Part shown: piece by piece, positions 39,078 through 50,800 of the stretch
How the letters are laid out: every line of letters starts with the position of its first letter
How positions within the stretch are numbered: position 1 is the stretch's first letter
Origin: a bacterium
GTDB lineage: Bacteria > Krumholzibacteriota > Krumholzibacteriia > LZORAL124-64-63
Direction: 5' to 3'
Assembly: GCA_016712675.1 (NCBI GenBank)
Contig: JADJQR010000001.1
Span: 3,286,001 to 3,350,000 of the forward strand
Length of the DNA stretch: 64,000 nt
The notes under the pieces: generated by a model
The model's database searches: none
Told to the model about the DNA's origin: nothing
What the model saw: only the letters and a program-made list of their open reading frames with translations
Made by a program: the position numbers and the translations under genes

Positions 39078-39257
39078 GGGTACACCCGCGGCCGGGCGCC
39101 GCCAGCGGTCATGATATCGTCTCCGGGCTCAGGTGGCGGCGCCTTCGCGGCTGGCGGCATTCTAGCGACACGGGCGGCCGGTGTCAGCGGCGACTTTGCG
39201 CCGCTAACCAACCATAATGATCCTGCGTGCGCGAAATTCCGCAACCGACATTTTCCC

Positions 39258-39286
39258 TTGAGATTACGCCATCCGACACCTAGAAT
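39258..39286 (+). promoter_or_regulatory. mscL promoter
   Basis: TTGAGA (39258-39263), 17 bp, TAGAAT (39281-39286). Both hexamers match the consensus at five of six positions, giving a leader of about 80 nt. Confidence 0.65.
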
Positions 39287-39371
39287 CCAGACCGCTTGGA
39301 TCGACAAGAACCGAGGTGGCTCGACCTGATCCCGGATGGCGCCGCCACCGCATCCCCGAGGGAGGATCGGA

Positions 39372-39824
39372 ATGCTCAAGGAATTCAGGGACTTCGCGGT
39401 CAAGGGCAACGTGGTCGACATGGCCGTCGGTATCATCATCGGCGCCGCGTTCGGCACCATTGTCGCCTCGCTGGTGGCGGACATCATCATGCCCCCGATC
39501 GGCATGCTGCTGGGCGGCGTCGACTTCACGAACATCTTCGTAACGCTCAAGGAAGGCGGCGCAGTAGGCCCCTACAAGACGCTGGCCGATGCCCAGGCCG
39601 CCGGTGCGGTCACGATGAATGTAGGCCAGTTCCTGAACAAGGTGATCAGCTTCCTGATCGTCTCGTTCTCGGTGTTCATGCTGGTCAAGGCGCTGAACAA
39701 GGCCAAGCGCGAGGAGCCCAAGCCCGCGCCGGCGGCCCCGACCACCAAGGAGTGCCCGTACTGCCTGTCGACCATCCCGCTGAAGGCCACGCGCTGCGCC
39801 CACTGCGCCTCCGACCTGAAGTAG
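39372..39824 (+). CDS. mscL: Large-conductance mechanosensitive channel with zinc-ribbon tail
   Basis: 150 residues; GGAGG precedes the ATG. The pentameric channel opens on membrane tension and saves cells from hypo-osmotic shock. TM1 (about 14-42) carries the Gly/Ala-rich [14 protein letters not shown]; the periplasmic loop and TM2 (about 90-112, [15 protein letters not shown]) are regular. Instead of the usual short amphipathic end, the C-terminus forms a rubredoxin-like zinc ribbon: CPYC and CAHC separated by STIPLKATR. Such tails occur in some lineages. mtfA follows after 6 bp. Confidence 0.95.
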   Translation: MLKEFRDFAVKGNVVDMAVGIIIGAAFGTIVASLVADIIMPPIGMLLGGVDFTNIFVTLKEGGAVGPYKTLADAQAAGAVTMNVGQFLNKVISFLIVSFSVFMLVKALNKAKREEPKPAPAAPTTKECPYCLSTIPLKATRCAHCASDLK

Positions 39825-39830
39825 GGGCTA

Positions 39831-40598
39831 GTGGTTTTCGGCTGGGGCCGCGGCAGGCGACGGCGGGAGCTGCTCGCCACCCTGCTGCCGGACGAGCAGC
39901 GCGCGCGCCTGCACGCGCTGGCGCCGCTGACGGCGCGACTGCCCGGGCACCTGCGCGCCCGCCACGAAGGCGTCGCGCAGGTGCTCCTGGCCGAGAAGCG
40001 CTTCGAGGGCGCCGGCGGCCTCGAGGTGGACGACGACATGCGCCTGGCCGTCGCCGGCCAGGCCGCGCTGCTGCAGTTGCGGGCCGGGGCGGACTTCTAC
40101 CCCGGCCTGCACTCCATCGTGATCTACCCCACCGTGTTCACCGTGGCGCACGAGCGCCCCGACGAGGACGGGCTGGTCCACCTGGACGAGGACGAGCTGT
40201 CGGGCGAGAGCTGGGGTCACGGCACGGTGGTGCTGGCCTGGGACGACGTGCGCCGCGAGTCGAAGCGTCGCGACGGCTACAACGTGGTCCTGCACGAGTT
40301 CGCCCACCAGCTGGACGACCAGACCGGGGAGGGCGACGGGACGCCGGTGCTGCACGACCGGGCGCTGGCCGCGCGCTGGCCCACGGCGTTCCAGCCCGCG
40401 TTCGAGGCGCACGCCCGCCGCCTGAAGCGGCGGCGCGAGGTGCTCTTCGACGAGGACGCCGCCGAGAGCCCCGCCGAGTTCTTCGCCACCGCCGTCGAAC
40501 TGTTTTTCGAGTTCCCCTGCGACCTCAAGCGCGAGTACGCCGCCGTCTACGAGGTGCTCGCGGCGTGGCTGGAACTGGACCCCGCGGCCGGCACCTGA
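39831..40598 (+). CDS. mtfA: MtfA-type zinc peptidase
   Basis: 255 residues from GTG 39831, with AGGGGC just ahead. The family's zinc motif HEFAHQLDDQTG has ligands His155 and His159 and the catalytic Glu156, followed by ESPAEFFATAVELFFEFP with the third-ligand Glu. E. coli MtfA binds the repressor Mlc and has aminopeptidase activity; whether that regulatory link exists here cannot be told. Cytosolic. Likely co-transcribed with mscL. Confidence 0.9.
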   Translation: MVFGWGRGRRRRELLATLLPDEQRARLHALAPLTARLPGHLRARHEGVAQVLLAEKRFEGAGGLEVDDDMRLAVAGQAALLQLRAGADFYPGLHSIVIYPTVFTVAHERPDEDGLVHLDEDELSGESWGHGTVVLAWDDVRRESKRRDGYNVVLHEFAHQLDDQTGEGDGTPVLHDRALAARWPTAFQPAFEAHARRLKRRREVLFDEDAAESPAEFFATAVELFFEFPCDLKREYAAVYEVLAAWLELDPAAGT

Positions 40599-40616
40599 GT
40601 CGCGCCACCGGAAACA

Positions 40617-40653
40617 CGGCGGCCCGCCCCCGTTTCCGGGCGGCGGGCCGCCG
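40617..40653. terminator. Hairpin between convergent genes
   Basis: Perfect 12-bp stem CGGCGGCCCGCC (40617-40628) / GGCGGGCCGCCG (40642-40653). It lies between the ends of mtfA and the BNR-repeat gene; no long T-tract. Confidence 0.6.
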
Positions 40654-40678
40654 GCTGCGTGCCTCGACAGGGCCGGGG

Positions 40679-43600
40679 CTACTGGTCCCGCTTCGCGTGC
40701 TCCGCGGCGGTCAACGGCGCCACCGGCTGCAGCCCGGCCGCCTGCAACCGGACGTTGAGCGCCTCCAGGCGCGGCCCGGTCAGGACGGCGAACGCGGCCT
40801 GGGCGCTTTCGAGTTCCTGGGTCAGCGCGGCCTGCCGGCCCAGCTGGGTCCGCGTCGGCGGTCCGCCGAACCCGGCCACGCCCGCGTAGAGGCCGACGAC
40901 CTTCTCGCGCAGGGCCTTGCGGCCACTGATCCCCTGGACCTCCTCCTCGACCATCATCAGCTCCTGCAGATCCCGCAGCTCGCCGGCAAGCGCGCGCAGG
41001 TCCGTCGCCAGGGGCGGGTCGGCCGCCGGCACGGCCGCCTCGGCGGCGTCGGCACGCGCGCCGAGGTCGCGGCCCGCTTCCTTGACCGCGTCGCACGCGT
41101 AGGCCAGCCGCGCCAGCATGTCGTACAGCGCGCGCACGGCCTTCTGCTGCGCCGCGCGGGCCGCCGGCGCGTGCGGGTAGTCGGGGTCGTAGCCGACCTC
41201 GACCGTGCCCTCGTAGGTCTCTTCGCCCTTGACCAGCCGGTAGCGATACGTGCCCTCGGGCGCCGATGGCCCCACCGCGGCGGCGAAGGCGATCGAGGGG
41301 TCCATGACCGGCGACGGCGCCACCTTCGGCGGCTTGAGCGTCGGCGACCAGGTCACCTGGTTCAGGCCCTTGCGCGTGCCCGCCGGCAACGTCTTGAGAA
41401 CCGAGCCGTCGGCCGCGAGGATCTCCAGCCGGATCGGCCCGACCATGTGGCGCTTCGGCAGGTAGTACACGAGCCGCGCGGCGGAACCCGGATTGCCCGC
41501 CATGTACCAGTTGTCGCCGGGGAACTGCTGCGAGCCCCGCGGGATGCGCAGCACCGCCGGCCGCGAGGGCAGCAGCGTGGCCGGCGCCTCGAGGGCCGCC
41601 GCCGTCAGGTGGCGCAGCGGCGTCAGGTCGTCGATGACCCAGATGCCACGCCCGTGCGTGGCGACGACCAGCGCGTCGTCGCGTCCGTGCACGACCAGGT
41701 CGTACACCGGCACGGCGGGGAACTCCTCCGCGAAGCGGGCCCAGTGGCGCCCGCCGTCCAGGGTGATGAACAGCCCGCTCTCGGTGCCCAGGTAGAGCAG
41801 GTCCGGGTTCACCGGATCCTGGCGGATAACGTGCGCATGGCCGGTCACGTCGGGCGTCGCCAGCGGGTGCCAGGTGGCGCCGAGGTCGGAAGTGGCCAAC
41901 ACGTAGGTCGTCATGTCGCCGGAACGGTGCCCGTCGGCGGTGACGAAGGCGGTGCGCCGGTCGTGAGGCGAGGCCTCGACGCAGCTGATCCAGGTGCCGC
42001 GCGGCACGCCCGGCAGGTTGCCGGCCACGTTCGCCCAGCGGGCACCGTCGTCGCCGGTGACCTGGAGGTTGCCGTCGTCGGTGCCGACCCAGATCACGCG
42101 CCGGTCACGCGGCGACTCGGCGATGCTGAAGATCGTGCAGTGGTTCTCGGCCGTCGTGTTGTCGACGGTCAGTCCGCCGGACTCGAGCTGGCGCTGGCGT
42201 GCCGGGTCGTCGGTCGTCAGGTCGCCCGACAGCCGCTTCCAGGTGTCGCCGCGGTCGGTGGAGCGGTGCAGGAACTGCGAGCCCACGTACAGCCGCTCGC
42301 CGCGACCGGGGCTGGTCGCGATCGGCGTGTTCCAGTTGAAGCGGTAGTCGGGTTCGCCCGGGCCGGGCTGCGGCTTGATGTCCTTGCCGTCGCCCGTGCG
42401 GCGGTCCAGGCGCTGGATGTTGCCGCCCTGCCATTCCCAGTAGACGAGCTCCGGGTCCGCGCGGTCAGGCACCACCGCGAAGCCGTCGCCGCCGCCCAGG
42501 TTGTCCCAGTCGCTGTTCTGGATGCCGCCGGCGGCGCGGGAGGGCCCGACCCACGAGCCGTTGTCCTGCAGGCCGCCGTAGATGTTGAACGGGCGGCGGT
42601 CGTCGACCGCCACGCGATAGAACTGCGAGACCGGCAGGTTCGGCGCGTGGATCCAGCCGGAGCCCTGGTTGCGCGACGTGTAGATGCCGCCGTCGGTGCC
42701 GACCACCATGTGCTTAGGGTCGGCGGGGTTGATCCACAGGGCGTGGATGTCGGGGTGGATCCAGCCGCCGACGCCGCGGAACGTGACGCCGCCGTCGCTC
42801 GTCACCAGCATATTGGTGCCGGCCTTGTAGACGCGCTGCGCGTCCTTCGGATCGGGGATCAGCAGGGCGAAGTAGAAGGGCCTGCCGCCGACGACACGGT
42901 TGTCGGTGGTCTTCGCCCAGGTCTCGCCGCGGTCGTCCGAGCGGAAGAAGGCGGTGCGCTCGGCCTCGACCACGGCGTACAGCGTGGCCGGCTGCGAGGG
43001 CATGACCGCCAGCGCGATGCGGCCCAGTTCGCCTGCCGGCAGGCCCGCCTCCAGCCGCCGCCAGGTTTCGCCGCCGTCGGTGCTCTTGTAGAGCCCGCTG
43101 CCCGGGCCGCCGGAGCTGAAGAAATCGGCCGAGCGCCGGAACTGCCACATCGCGGCGTAGATGATCGAGGGGTCCGCCGGGTCCAGCGCGATGTCGACGC
43201 AACCCGTGGCATCGTCGATGTAGAGCACCTTGTCCCAGCTGGCGCCGCCGTCGCGCGTGCGGAACAGGCCGCGCTCCTGTCCCGGTCCCCACAGCGGCCC
43301 CATCGCGGCGACCCAGACCACCGACGGGTCGGCGGGATGGACGATGATCTCGGCGATGCGTTCGCTGCCCGTCAGGCCCAGGTGCTGCCACTTGTCACCG
43401 CCGTCGACCGTGCGGTAGACGCCGTCGCCGACGCCGACGCTGTTGCGCACCCACGATTCGCCCGTCCCGACCCAAACGGTGTCCGGACGCGCCTGGTCGA
43501 TCGTGAGCGCGCCGATCGACTGCGGATGGTCGTCGAAGACGGGCTCGAAGGTGACACCCGCGTCCCGGCTCTTCCAGACGCCGCCGCCGGCGCTGCCGAC

Positions 43601-43813
43601 CCACAGGAAGCGCGGATCGGCGTTCACGGCGTCCAGGCACGTGATGCGCCCGCTCATGACCGCCGGCCCCAGGTTGCGCGCGCGCAGCGCCCCGAAGACA
43701 TGCGGGCCGATGGGGATCCCGCCGTTGGGCGCGGTCACGGCCAAGGGTTCCGCGGCGGCTGCGGTCACTGCCAGGAGCAACGCGAACGCGGGCAGGCGAA
43801 GCCAGGACAACAT
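40679..43813 (-). CDS. Secreted sortilin/BNR-repeat (VPS10-like) protein
   Basis: 1044 residues from ATG 43813 (leader MLSWLRLPAFALLLAVTAAA). An open extension to 44182 is antisense shadow. At least ten BNR or Asp-box repeats (S-x-D-x-G-x-T-W forms such as SRDAGVTFEP, TRDGGASWDK, STDGGETWRR, SDDRGETWAK, TSDGGVTFRG) make two seven-bladed propellers over residues 40-740. A beta domain (750-900) follows, then a helical tail (900-1044). Similar proteins are annotated as glycosyl hydrolase or sortilin-like; no sialidase active site is evident, so enzyme activity is unproven. Located after a LolA-like gene on the same strand. Confidence 0.85.
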   Translation of the reverse strand: MLSWLRLPAFALLLAVTAAAAEPLAVTAPNGGIPIGPHVFGALRARNLGPAVMSGRITCLDAVNADPRFLWVGSAGGGVWKSRDAGVTFEPVFDDHPQSIGALTIDQARPDTVWVGTGESWVRNSVGVGDGVYRTVDGGDKWQHLGLTGSERIAEIIVHPADPSVVWVAAMGPLWGPGQERGLFRTRDGGASWDKVLYIDDATGCVDIALDPADPSIIYAAMWQFRRSADFFSSGGPGSGLYKSTDGGETWRRLEAGLPAGELGRIALAVMPSQPATLYAVVEAERTAFFRSDDRGETWAKTTDNRVVGGRPFYFALLIPDPKDAQRVYKAGTNMLVTSDGGVTFRGVGGWIHPDIHALWINPADPKHMVVGTDGGIYTSRNQGSGWIHAPNLPVSQFYRVAVDDRRPFNIYGGLQDNGSWVGPSRAAGGIQNSDWDNLGGGDGFAVVPDRADPELVYWEWQGGNIQRLDRRTGDGKDIKPQPGPGEPDYRFNWNTPIATSPGRGERLYVGSQFLHRSTDRGDTWKRLSGDLTTDDPARQRQLESGGLTVDNTTAENHCTIFSIAESPRDRRVIWVGTDDGNLQVTGDDGARWANVAGNLPGVPRGTWISCVEASPHDRRTAFVTADGHRSGDMTTYVLATSDLGATWHPLATPDVTGHAHVIRQDPVNPDLLYLGTESGLFITLDGGRHWARFAEEFPAVPVYDLVVHGRDDALVVATHGRGIWVIDDLTPLRHLTAAALEAPATLLPSRPAVLRIPRGSQQFPGDNWYMAGNPGSAARLVYYLPKRHMVGPIRLEILAADGSVLKTLPAGTRKGLNQVTWSPTLKPPKVAPSPVMDPSIAFAAAVGPSAPEGTYRYRLVKGEETYEGTVEVGYDPDYPHAPAARAAQQKAVRALYDMLARLAYACDAVKEAGRDLGARADAAEAAVPAADPPLATDLRALAGELRDLQELMMVEEEVQGISGRKALREKVVGLYAGVAGFGGPPTRTQLGRQAALTQELESAQAAFAVLTGPRLEALNVRLQAAGLQPVAPLTAAEHAKRDQ

Positions 43814-43917
43814 GAGCACTCCCCTTCGCTCGCATCCCCGACGGGAGGCCCGTCGGGGACGCGGTGGTTTCATCCTGTTGGGCGCCCGGCCGGCGACGGA
43901 CACCCGGTCCCCGTGAC

Positions 43918-44676
43918 CTAGTTGCCGGTCGGTGCCGCGGGCGCGGCCGCCTTGGCCGGCATCACGAACAACGCCGGGTCGACGGGAACGCCGAATTCGA
44001 TGCTGTCGAAGACCATGTTCATCATCACCTGGTCGCCCTGGCGCGCCTCGAGGGAGAACGGGATCACCAGGCCGTCCTGGGTGCGATAGTCGCTGAAGTA
44101 CATCTGCGACTCGATCTCCTGCTGCTCGAACTTCACCTTCGCGTTCTGCTTGAGGGGCAGGAACGTCTCCGCGTCGAGCCACATCTCGAGGACGAGGTCC
44201 TGCTTCGTGTCGATGCGCAGGCGGTGTGCGGCCGTGCCCTCCACCTCCTCCTCGCCCAGGTACTCGCCGACCCAGCCCCGGGCTTCCCAGTTCTGGAGCG
44301 GCCCGTCCATGTCCGCCTGCAGGCGGGCGTTCTTCATCTCGAGCTCGCCCATCGGCTGCGGGTCCTGCGAGCCGGTCATCGGGTTGATGGACCAGCCGGT
44401 CGTGCCGTCGAAGGCATTGACCATGCTCATGCCCATGACCGTGACCTCGACGCGCATCAGGTTGGGACGCGCCGTCAGCAGCGTGATGGGCATCTCCATG
44501 CCATGGGAGAGGACCTTGCCGGAGGCCTTCTGGCTCTGGATCGCCTTGAACGCGGCGGCGCCGCCCTGGGCGTCGATCGCCTTGCCGACGAGTTCCTCGA
44601 GATCCATGGCGAAGGCGCCGGCTGCAGCAAGGGTCAGTGCGGCAAGCACGGTGGCAAACAGATGGCGGAATTTCAC
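43918..44676 (-). CDS. LolA-like periplasmic protein
   Basis: 252 residues from GTG 44676 with AGGAGG upstream. Leader: VKFRHLFATVLAALTLAAAGAF, cleaved near 23. The rest is a single half-barrel-like domain. Motifs (GMEMPITLLTARPNLMRVEV, FDGTTGWSINPMTG, YRTQDGLVIPFSLEAR) match LolA/LolB-type or outer-membrane lipoprotein-sorting relatives, which bind lipid or lipoproteins in the periplasm. Whether it is the cell's true LolA is not certain, since many paralogues exist. It lies between guaB and the BNR protein. Confidence 0.75.
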   Translation of the reverse strand: MKFRHLFATVLAALTLAAAGAFAMDLEELVGKAIDAQGGAAAFKAIQSQKASGKVLSHGMEMPITLLTARPNLMRVEVTVMGMSMVNAFDGTTGWSINPMTGSQDPQPMGELEMKNARLQADMDGPLQNWEARGWVGEYLGEEEVEGTAAHRLRIDTKQDLVLEMWLDAETFLPLKQNAKVKFEQQEIESQMYFSDYRTQDGLVIPFSLEARQGDQVMMNMVFDSIEFGVPVDPALFVMPAKAAAPAAPTGN

Positions 44677-44801
44677 GGTCCTAATCCTCCTGGGTACGGG
44701 TCGGTCGCTGGATACGCACCGGGTGCGGGAAGGTTGCCGGTCGAGCCGCCGGTGAACGCGCCGGGGTTCTACCCAGCGAGGCGGCGGACTATTCGTTCGG
44801 G

Positions 44802-46857
<2,056 letters not shown>

Positions 46858-46933
46858 GACGCGCCTCCGGTCTGCCGCGGGCCGCCGGAACGGCTTCGCG
46901 AGGTCGTGGACGCGCGGACCGGCTCGGCCCGCG

Positions 46934-47641
46934 CTACTCGGCCGGCCGCGCCTGCTCCCGGGCCTGACGCACCTCGCGGTCGAGGGCACGCAGCCGGTCG
47001 CGTTCGCGGATGATGTTGCGGATCTTCGTGGCGATCAGGTCGATGGCCACGCTGTTGTGCCCGCCCTCGGGAATGATGATGTGCGCGTACCGCTTGCTGG
47101 GCGCCACGAACTGAAGATGCATCGGCCGCACCACGTTCAGGTACTGGTCGACCACCGACTCCAAGGTGCGTCCGCGCTCACGCGTGTCGCGCAGCAACCG
47201 GCGCAGCACGCGCTCGTCCGCGTCGACGTCGACGTACAGCCGGATATCCATCAGCTCGCGCAGTTCGCGCGGCTCCAGCACCAGGATCCCCTCGACGAAG
47301 ACGATGTCCGCCGGCTCGCAGGTCGCGGTCTCGGTCAAGCGGCTGTGGATGCTGTAGTCGTAGCGCGGGATCCGCACGGCCCGACCCTGCTGCAGTTCGT
47401 GCAGGTGCTCGACCAGCAGCGAGGTCTCGAAGGCGTCCGGGTGGTCGTAGTTGATCCGGGCGCGCTCGGCCATCGGCAGGGCGGAATTGTCCCAGTAGTA
47501 GGAATCATGATGGACGATCTGGATGGTCATGCCCGGGCACGCCTCCCGGACCTTGTAGGCCACGGTGGTCTTGCCCGAGCCGGATCCCCCGGCCACCCCG
47601 ATGATCACCGGGGGCAAGGGCTTGTGCGCTGGTGCGTTCAT
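46934..47641 (-). CDS. udk: Uridine kinase
   Basis: 235 residues. It phosphorylates uridine and cytidine in pyrimidine salvage. Walker A GGSGSGKTT is near residue 18, HHDSYYWDNSAL near 45, NYDHPDAFE near 64, and VEGILVLEPRELRELMDIRLYVD near 115. The ATG at 47641 gives exactly the expected family start. No ribosome-binding sequence lies upstream, and a good promoter places transcription start at this ATG (see promoter). hpt follows after 76 bp. Confidence 0.95.
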   Translation of the reverse strand: MNAPAHKPLPPVIIGVAGGSGSGKTTVAYKVREACPGMTIQIVHHDSYYWDNSALPMAERARINYDHPDAFETSLLVEHLHELQQGRAVRIPRYDYSIHSRLTETATCEPADIVFVEGILVLEPRELRELMDIRLYVDVDADERVLRRLLRDTRERGRTLESVVDQYLNVVRPMHLQFVAPSKRYAHIIIPEGGHNSVAIDLIATKIRNIIRERDRLRALDREVRQAREQARPAE

Positions 47642-47647
47642 GGGCGC

Positions 47648-47676
47648 AAAATACCCGGTCGCAAGGGTGGTGTCAA
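47648..47676 (-). promoter_or_regulatory. udk promoter, apparently giving a leaderless mRNA
   Basis: On the minus strand TTGACA (47676-47671), 17 bp and TATTTT (47653-47648). Only six bases (GCGCCC) separate the -10 element from the udk ATG, so the first transcribed base would be the A of the start codon. Confidence 0.62.
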
Positions 47677-47801
47677 TTTGCCGGTTCGGACCCGGCCCTC
47701 GCAGGCGGGACAGGATGCCGTTTGCATGTGCGTGCCCAAGTCCGTTCCGTGATGACAACACCCGGTCGATCACGCCACGACCACGTCGTGAGGAGGCAGC
47801 C

Positions 47802-50800
47802 ATGATCCGGCGACACGCGTTCCAGGGGACCGGCCCCAAGCGGTACGGCAGGACCACCCGCGTCCCGGGCGGGCTCCTGCTGCTTGTCCTGCTGCTCACG
47901 GGAGCCACCGCGGCGGACGGCAACGCCGCTGGCCCCGCGGAGGGCGCGGTCCGGGCCACGTGGTCGATCATCGGCGGCGGCGATCGTCAGCTGCTGCTGG
48001 AGGTCCGCCTGGACGGGCTGGCGGCCGTGGACGGGCAAACGGCGACCGCAGGCCGCCTGGTGGCCGTGCCGCCGGGCCTAAGGGCCACCGCCAGGCTCCT
48101 GGCGTGGGAATCCCTCGATCCGGATGTGGCCGGAGCGCCGCCGCGGGTGCGGGTGGGCGCACCGACGCGCTGGGCCGGACAGGACGTGGTCGCGCTCAGC
48201 CTCGAGGTGGGCGCGCCTGCCACCGGCGCCGGCCGGTCGCCGACGGCGGTGCGCCTGACCGTGGGGCTCGACTTCGAGCCGGACGGCGCGGCTGCGGCCC
48301 GTCGGGAGCGCGCGCCCCGGCCCGTCGCACCTTCGCTGACGAGCCTGGCCGCCGCCCACGTGCTGGGACTGGCATCCAAGTCCGCCCCCGCGGACGTCCC
48401 CGGCACCTGGGCCGTGGTCTGCCGGAGTGCGACGGTCGCCTCCCACCTGGCGCCGCTGATCGCCTGGCGCGCGCGCCAGGGCTACCACGTCGAGACCATC
48501 GTCGGCCTGGCCACCGCGACGGCCATCAAGGACCGGCTGCAGGCGATCCACGATGACCCGTCGCTGCCGCCGCTCGAGTTCATCGTCCTGGCCGGCGACA
48601 CCGAGAGTGCCGCGCTGAAGGTGCCGACCTGGATCGAGTCTCTGTCGGGCTATGCCGGCACGGGCGACCACGACTACGCGCTGCTGGAAGGCGACGACAT
48701 CCTGGCCGACGCCCATGTGGGCCGCCTCTCCTGCGTGTCGCTGGCCTCGCTGGACCAGGTGGTCGCCAAGATCCTGGCCTACGAGCAGAGCCCGCCGATG
48801 GACGACACGGCGTGGTTCCGGGCCGCGTGCGTCATGGGCGACCCGACCGACTCGGGCGTGACGACCGTCTACGTGAACCAGTGGCTCAAGGGACAGCTGC
48901 TGGCTCGCGGCTACGCCTCGGTGGACACGGTGTGGTCGGGCAACTTCGTCGCCGCGTTCATGGCCTCGCTGCAGGCCGGCCGCAGCGCCTTCGGCTACCG
49001 CGGCTTCGACAACATGAGCGGGATCCAGCCCGGGCACATCGAGAGCCTGACCAACGGCGGCCGGCTGCCGGTCGCCATCCTGCCGACCTGCGAGACGGGG
49101 TCCTTCCGGGGTGCGGACACCTGCCACTCGGAGGCGTTCCTGCGCGCACCGGCCGGCGGCGCCATCGCGGCCATCGCCACGGCGACCTCCGGCACGCATA
49201 CCCGCTACAACAACTGCTTCTACACCGGCGTCTGGGACGGGCTGCTCAACGGCCAGGACCCCCGCATCGGGGTGGCCCACACCCTGGGCAAGCTGGAAAT
49301 CTACCTGAACTATTTCCCCGGCGAGCCGGAGGCCGCCGAGATCTGGGCCGTCTGGAACAACATCATGGGCGATCCAGCCTCGCCCATCTGGCTGGACGTG
49401 CCGCGTGTGCTCGAGGTCGACCACGTGGCAACGGCCGCCGTCGGCGCCACCTCCTTGGCCTTCAGCGTCGCGTCGCAGGGGCAACCGGTCGGCGACGCCC
49501 TGGTCTGCGTGTCGCGCGACGGCGCCGCGCCCGTGTCCGGCCGCACCGACGATCTCGGACACCTGGCGCTGGACCTGCCGGCGCTCGCGGCCGGCGCGGC
49601 GCGGATCACGGTCACCGGCCGCGGGCTGCTGCCGTACCTGGGCCAGGTGGCGGTCGGGCCGCAGGCCGGTGCCGCGCTGGCGGCCGTGCCGCCGCTCTTC
49701 GACGACGACGCCACCGGCGCCAGCCGGGGCAACGGCGATGGCCTGCCCGGCCCCGGCGAGACGCTTGAGATCCGCCTGGCGGTCACCAATCTCGGGGCGG
49801 CGCCCGCGCTGGGCATCGCCGGCCTGTTGAGCGGCGGCGCGCCCGGCGGCGGCATCGCCGAAGGGTTCCTGTCGTTCGCCGACACCGCCCCGGGCGACAC
49901 CACCTGGTGCGACGCGCCGGCCGTCGTCACGATCGCGGCCGACGCGCGCGACGGCGATGTCGTGCGCTTCCCCCTCGAGATGTCGGCCGGCGGCCTGGCC
50001 TGGCCCGGCGTGGTGTCGGTGCCGGTTCGGGCGCCGGCGCCGTCGGTGGGCGCCGTGACCTGGAGCGCCGGGGCCACGTTCGCGCCGGGGCAATCCGGGC
50101 AGTTGACGATCCAACTGGCGAACACCGGGAGCCTGCCGGCCGGCGCCGCCGACGCCGTCCTCGAGACCGAGAGTCCCTGGCTGCAGGTGGACGATGCCGA
50201 GGGCGCCTTCGGCCCCATCGTCGTCGGCGGCACGGGCGACAACGCGGCCGACCCGTTCGGCCTCAGCATCGACAGCGCCTGCTTCGGCGGTCACCTGGCC
50301 GGGCTCAGCCTTGCCCTCACTTGGGCCGACGGGCAGACGGCCAAGGTGCCCCTGACGATCGCCGTGGGCAGCGTGGCCGAAGGGGAGCCCACGGGCCCCG
50401 GCGACGGCGGCTACTACGCCTTCGACGACACCGATGTCGCCAGCGGCTATGCGCCCGTCTTCGACTGGGTGGCGCTGGACCCCGCCCACGGTGGACCGGG
50501 CCAGGACCTGGGGCTGGGCGATTTCGGGTGGGAGCAGGACGACACGCGCACGATCGACCTGCCGTTCAGGTTCCGCTTCCACGGCGTCGACTTCGACCAG
50601 GTGTCCATCTGCTCCAATGGCTGGCTGGCCATGGGCGAGACGCCGCTGCGGCCCTACCACAACACCAGCCTACCGGGCAAGGGCGCGCCGGGCGGGCTCA
50701 TCGCGCCGTTCTGGGACAACCTGCACCAGGAAGGCGACCGCCGCGTCTACACGCACCACGACCCAGCGGGCCACCGTTTCATCGTGCAGTGGTACAACCT

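Noticed and set aside
39296-43921. Plus-strand frame of 1541 codons across mscL, mtfA and the BNR gene
   Set aside because: It conflicts with three well-supported genes; the His- and Gly-Arg-rich sequence is typical of shadow translation.
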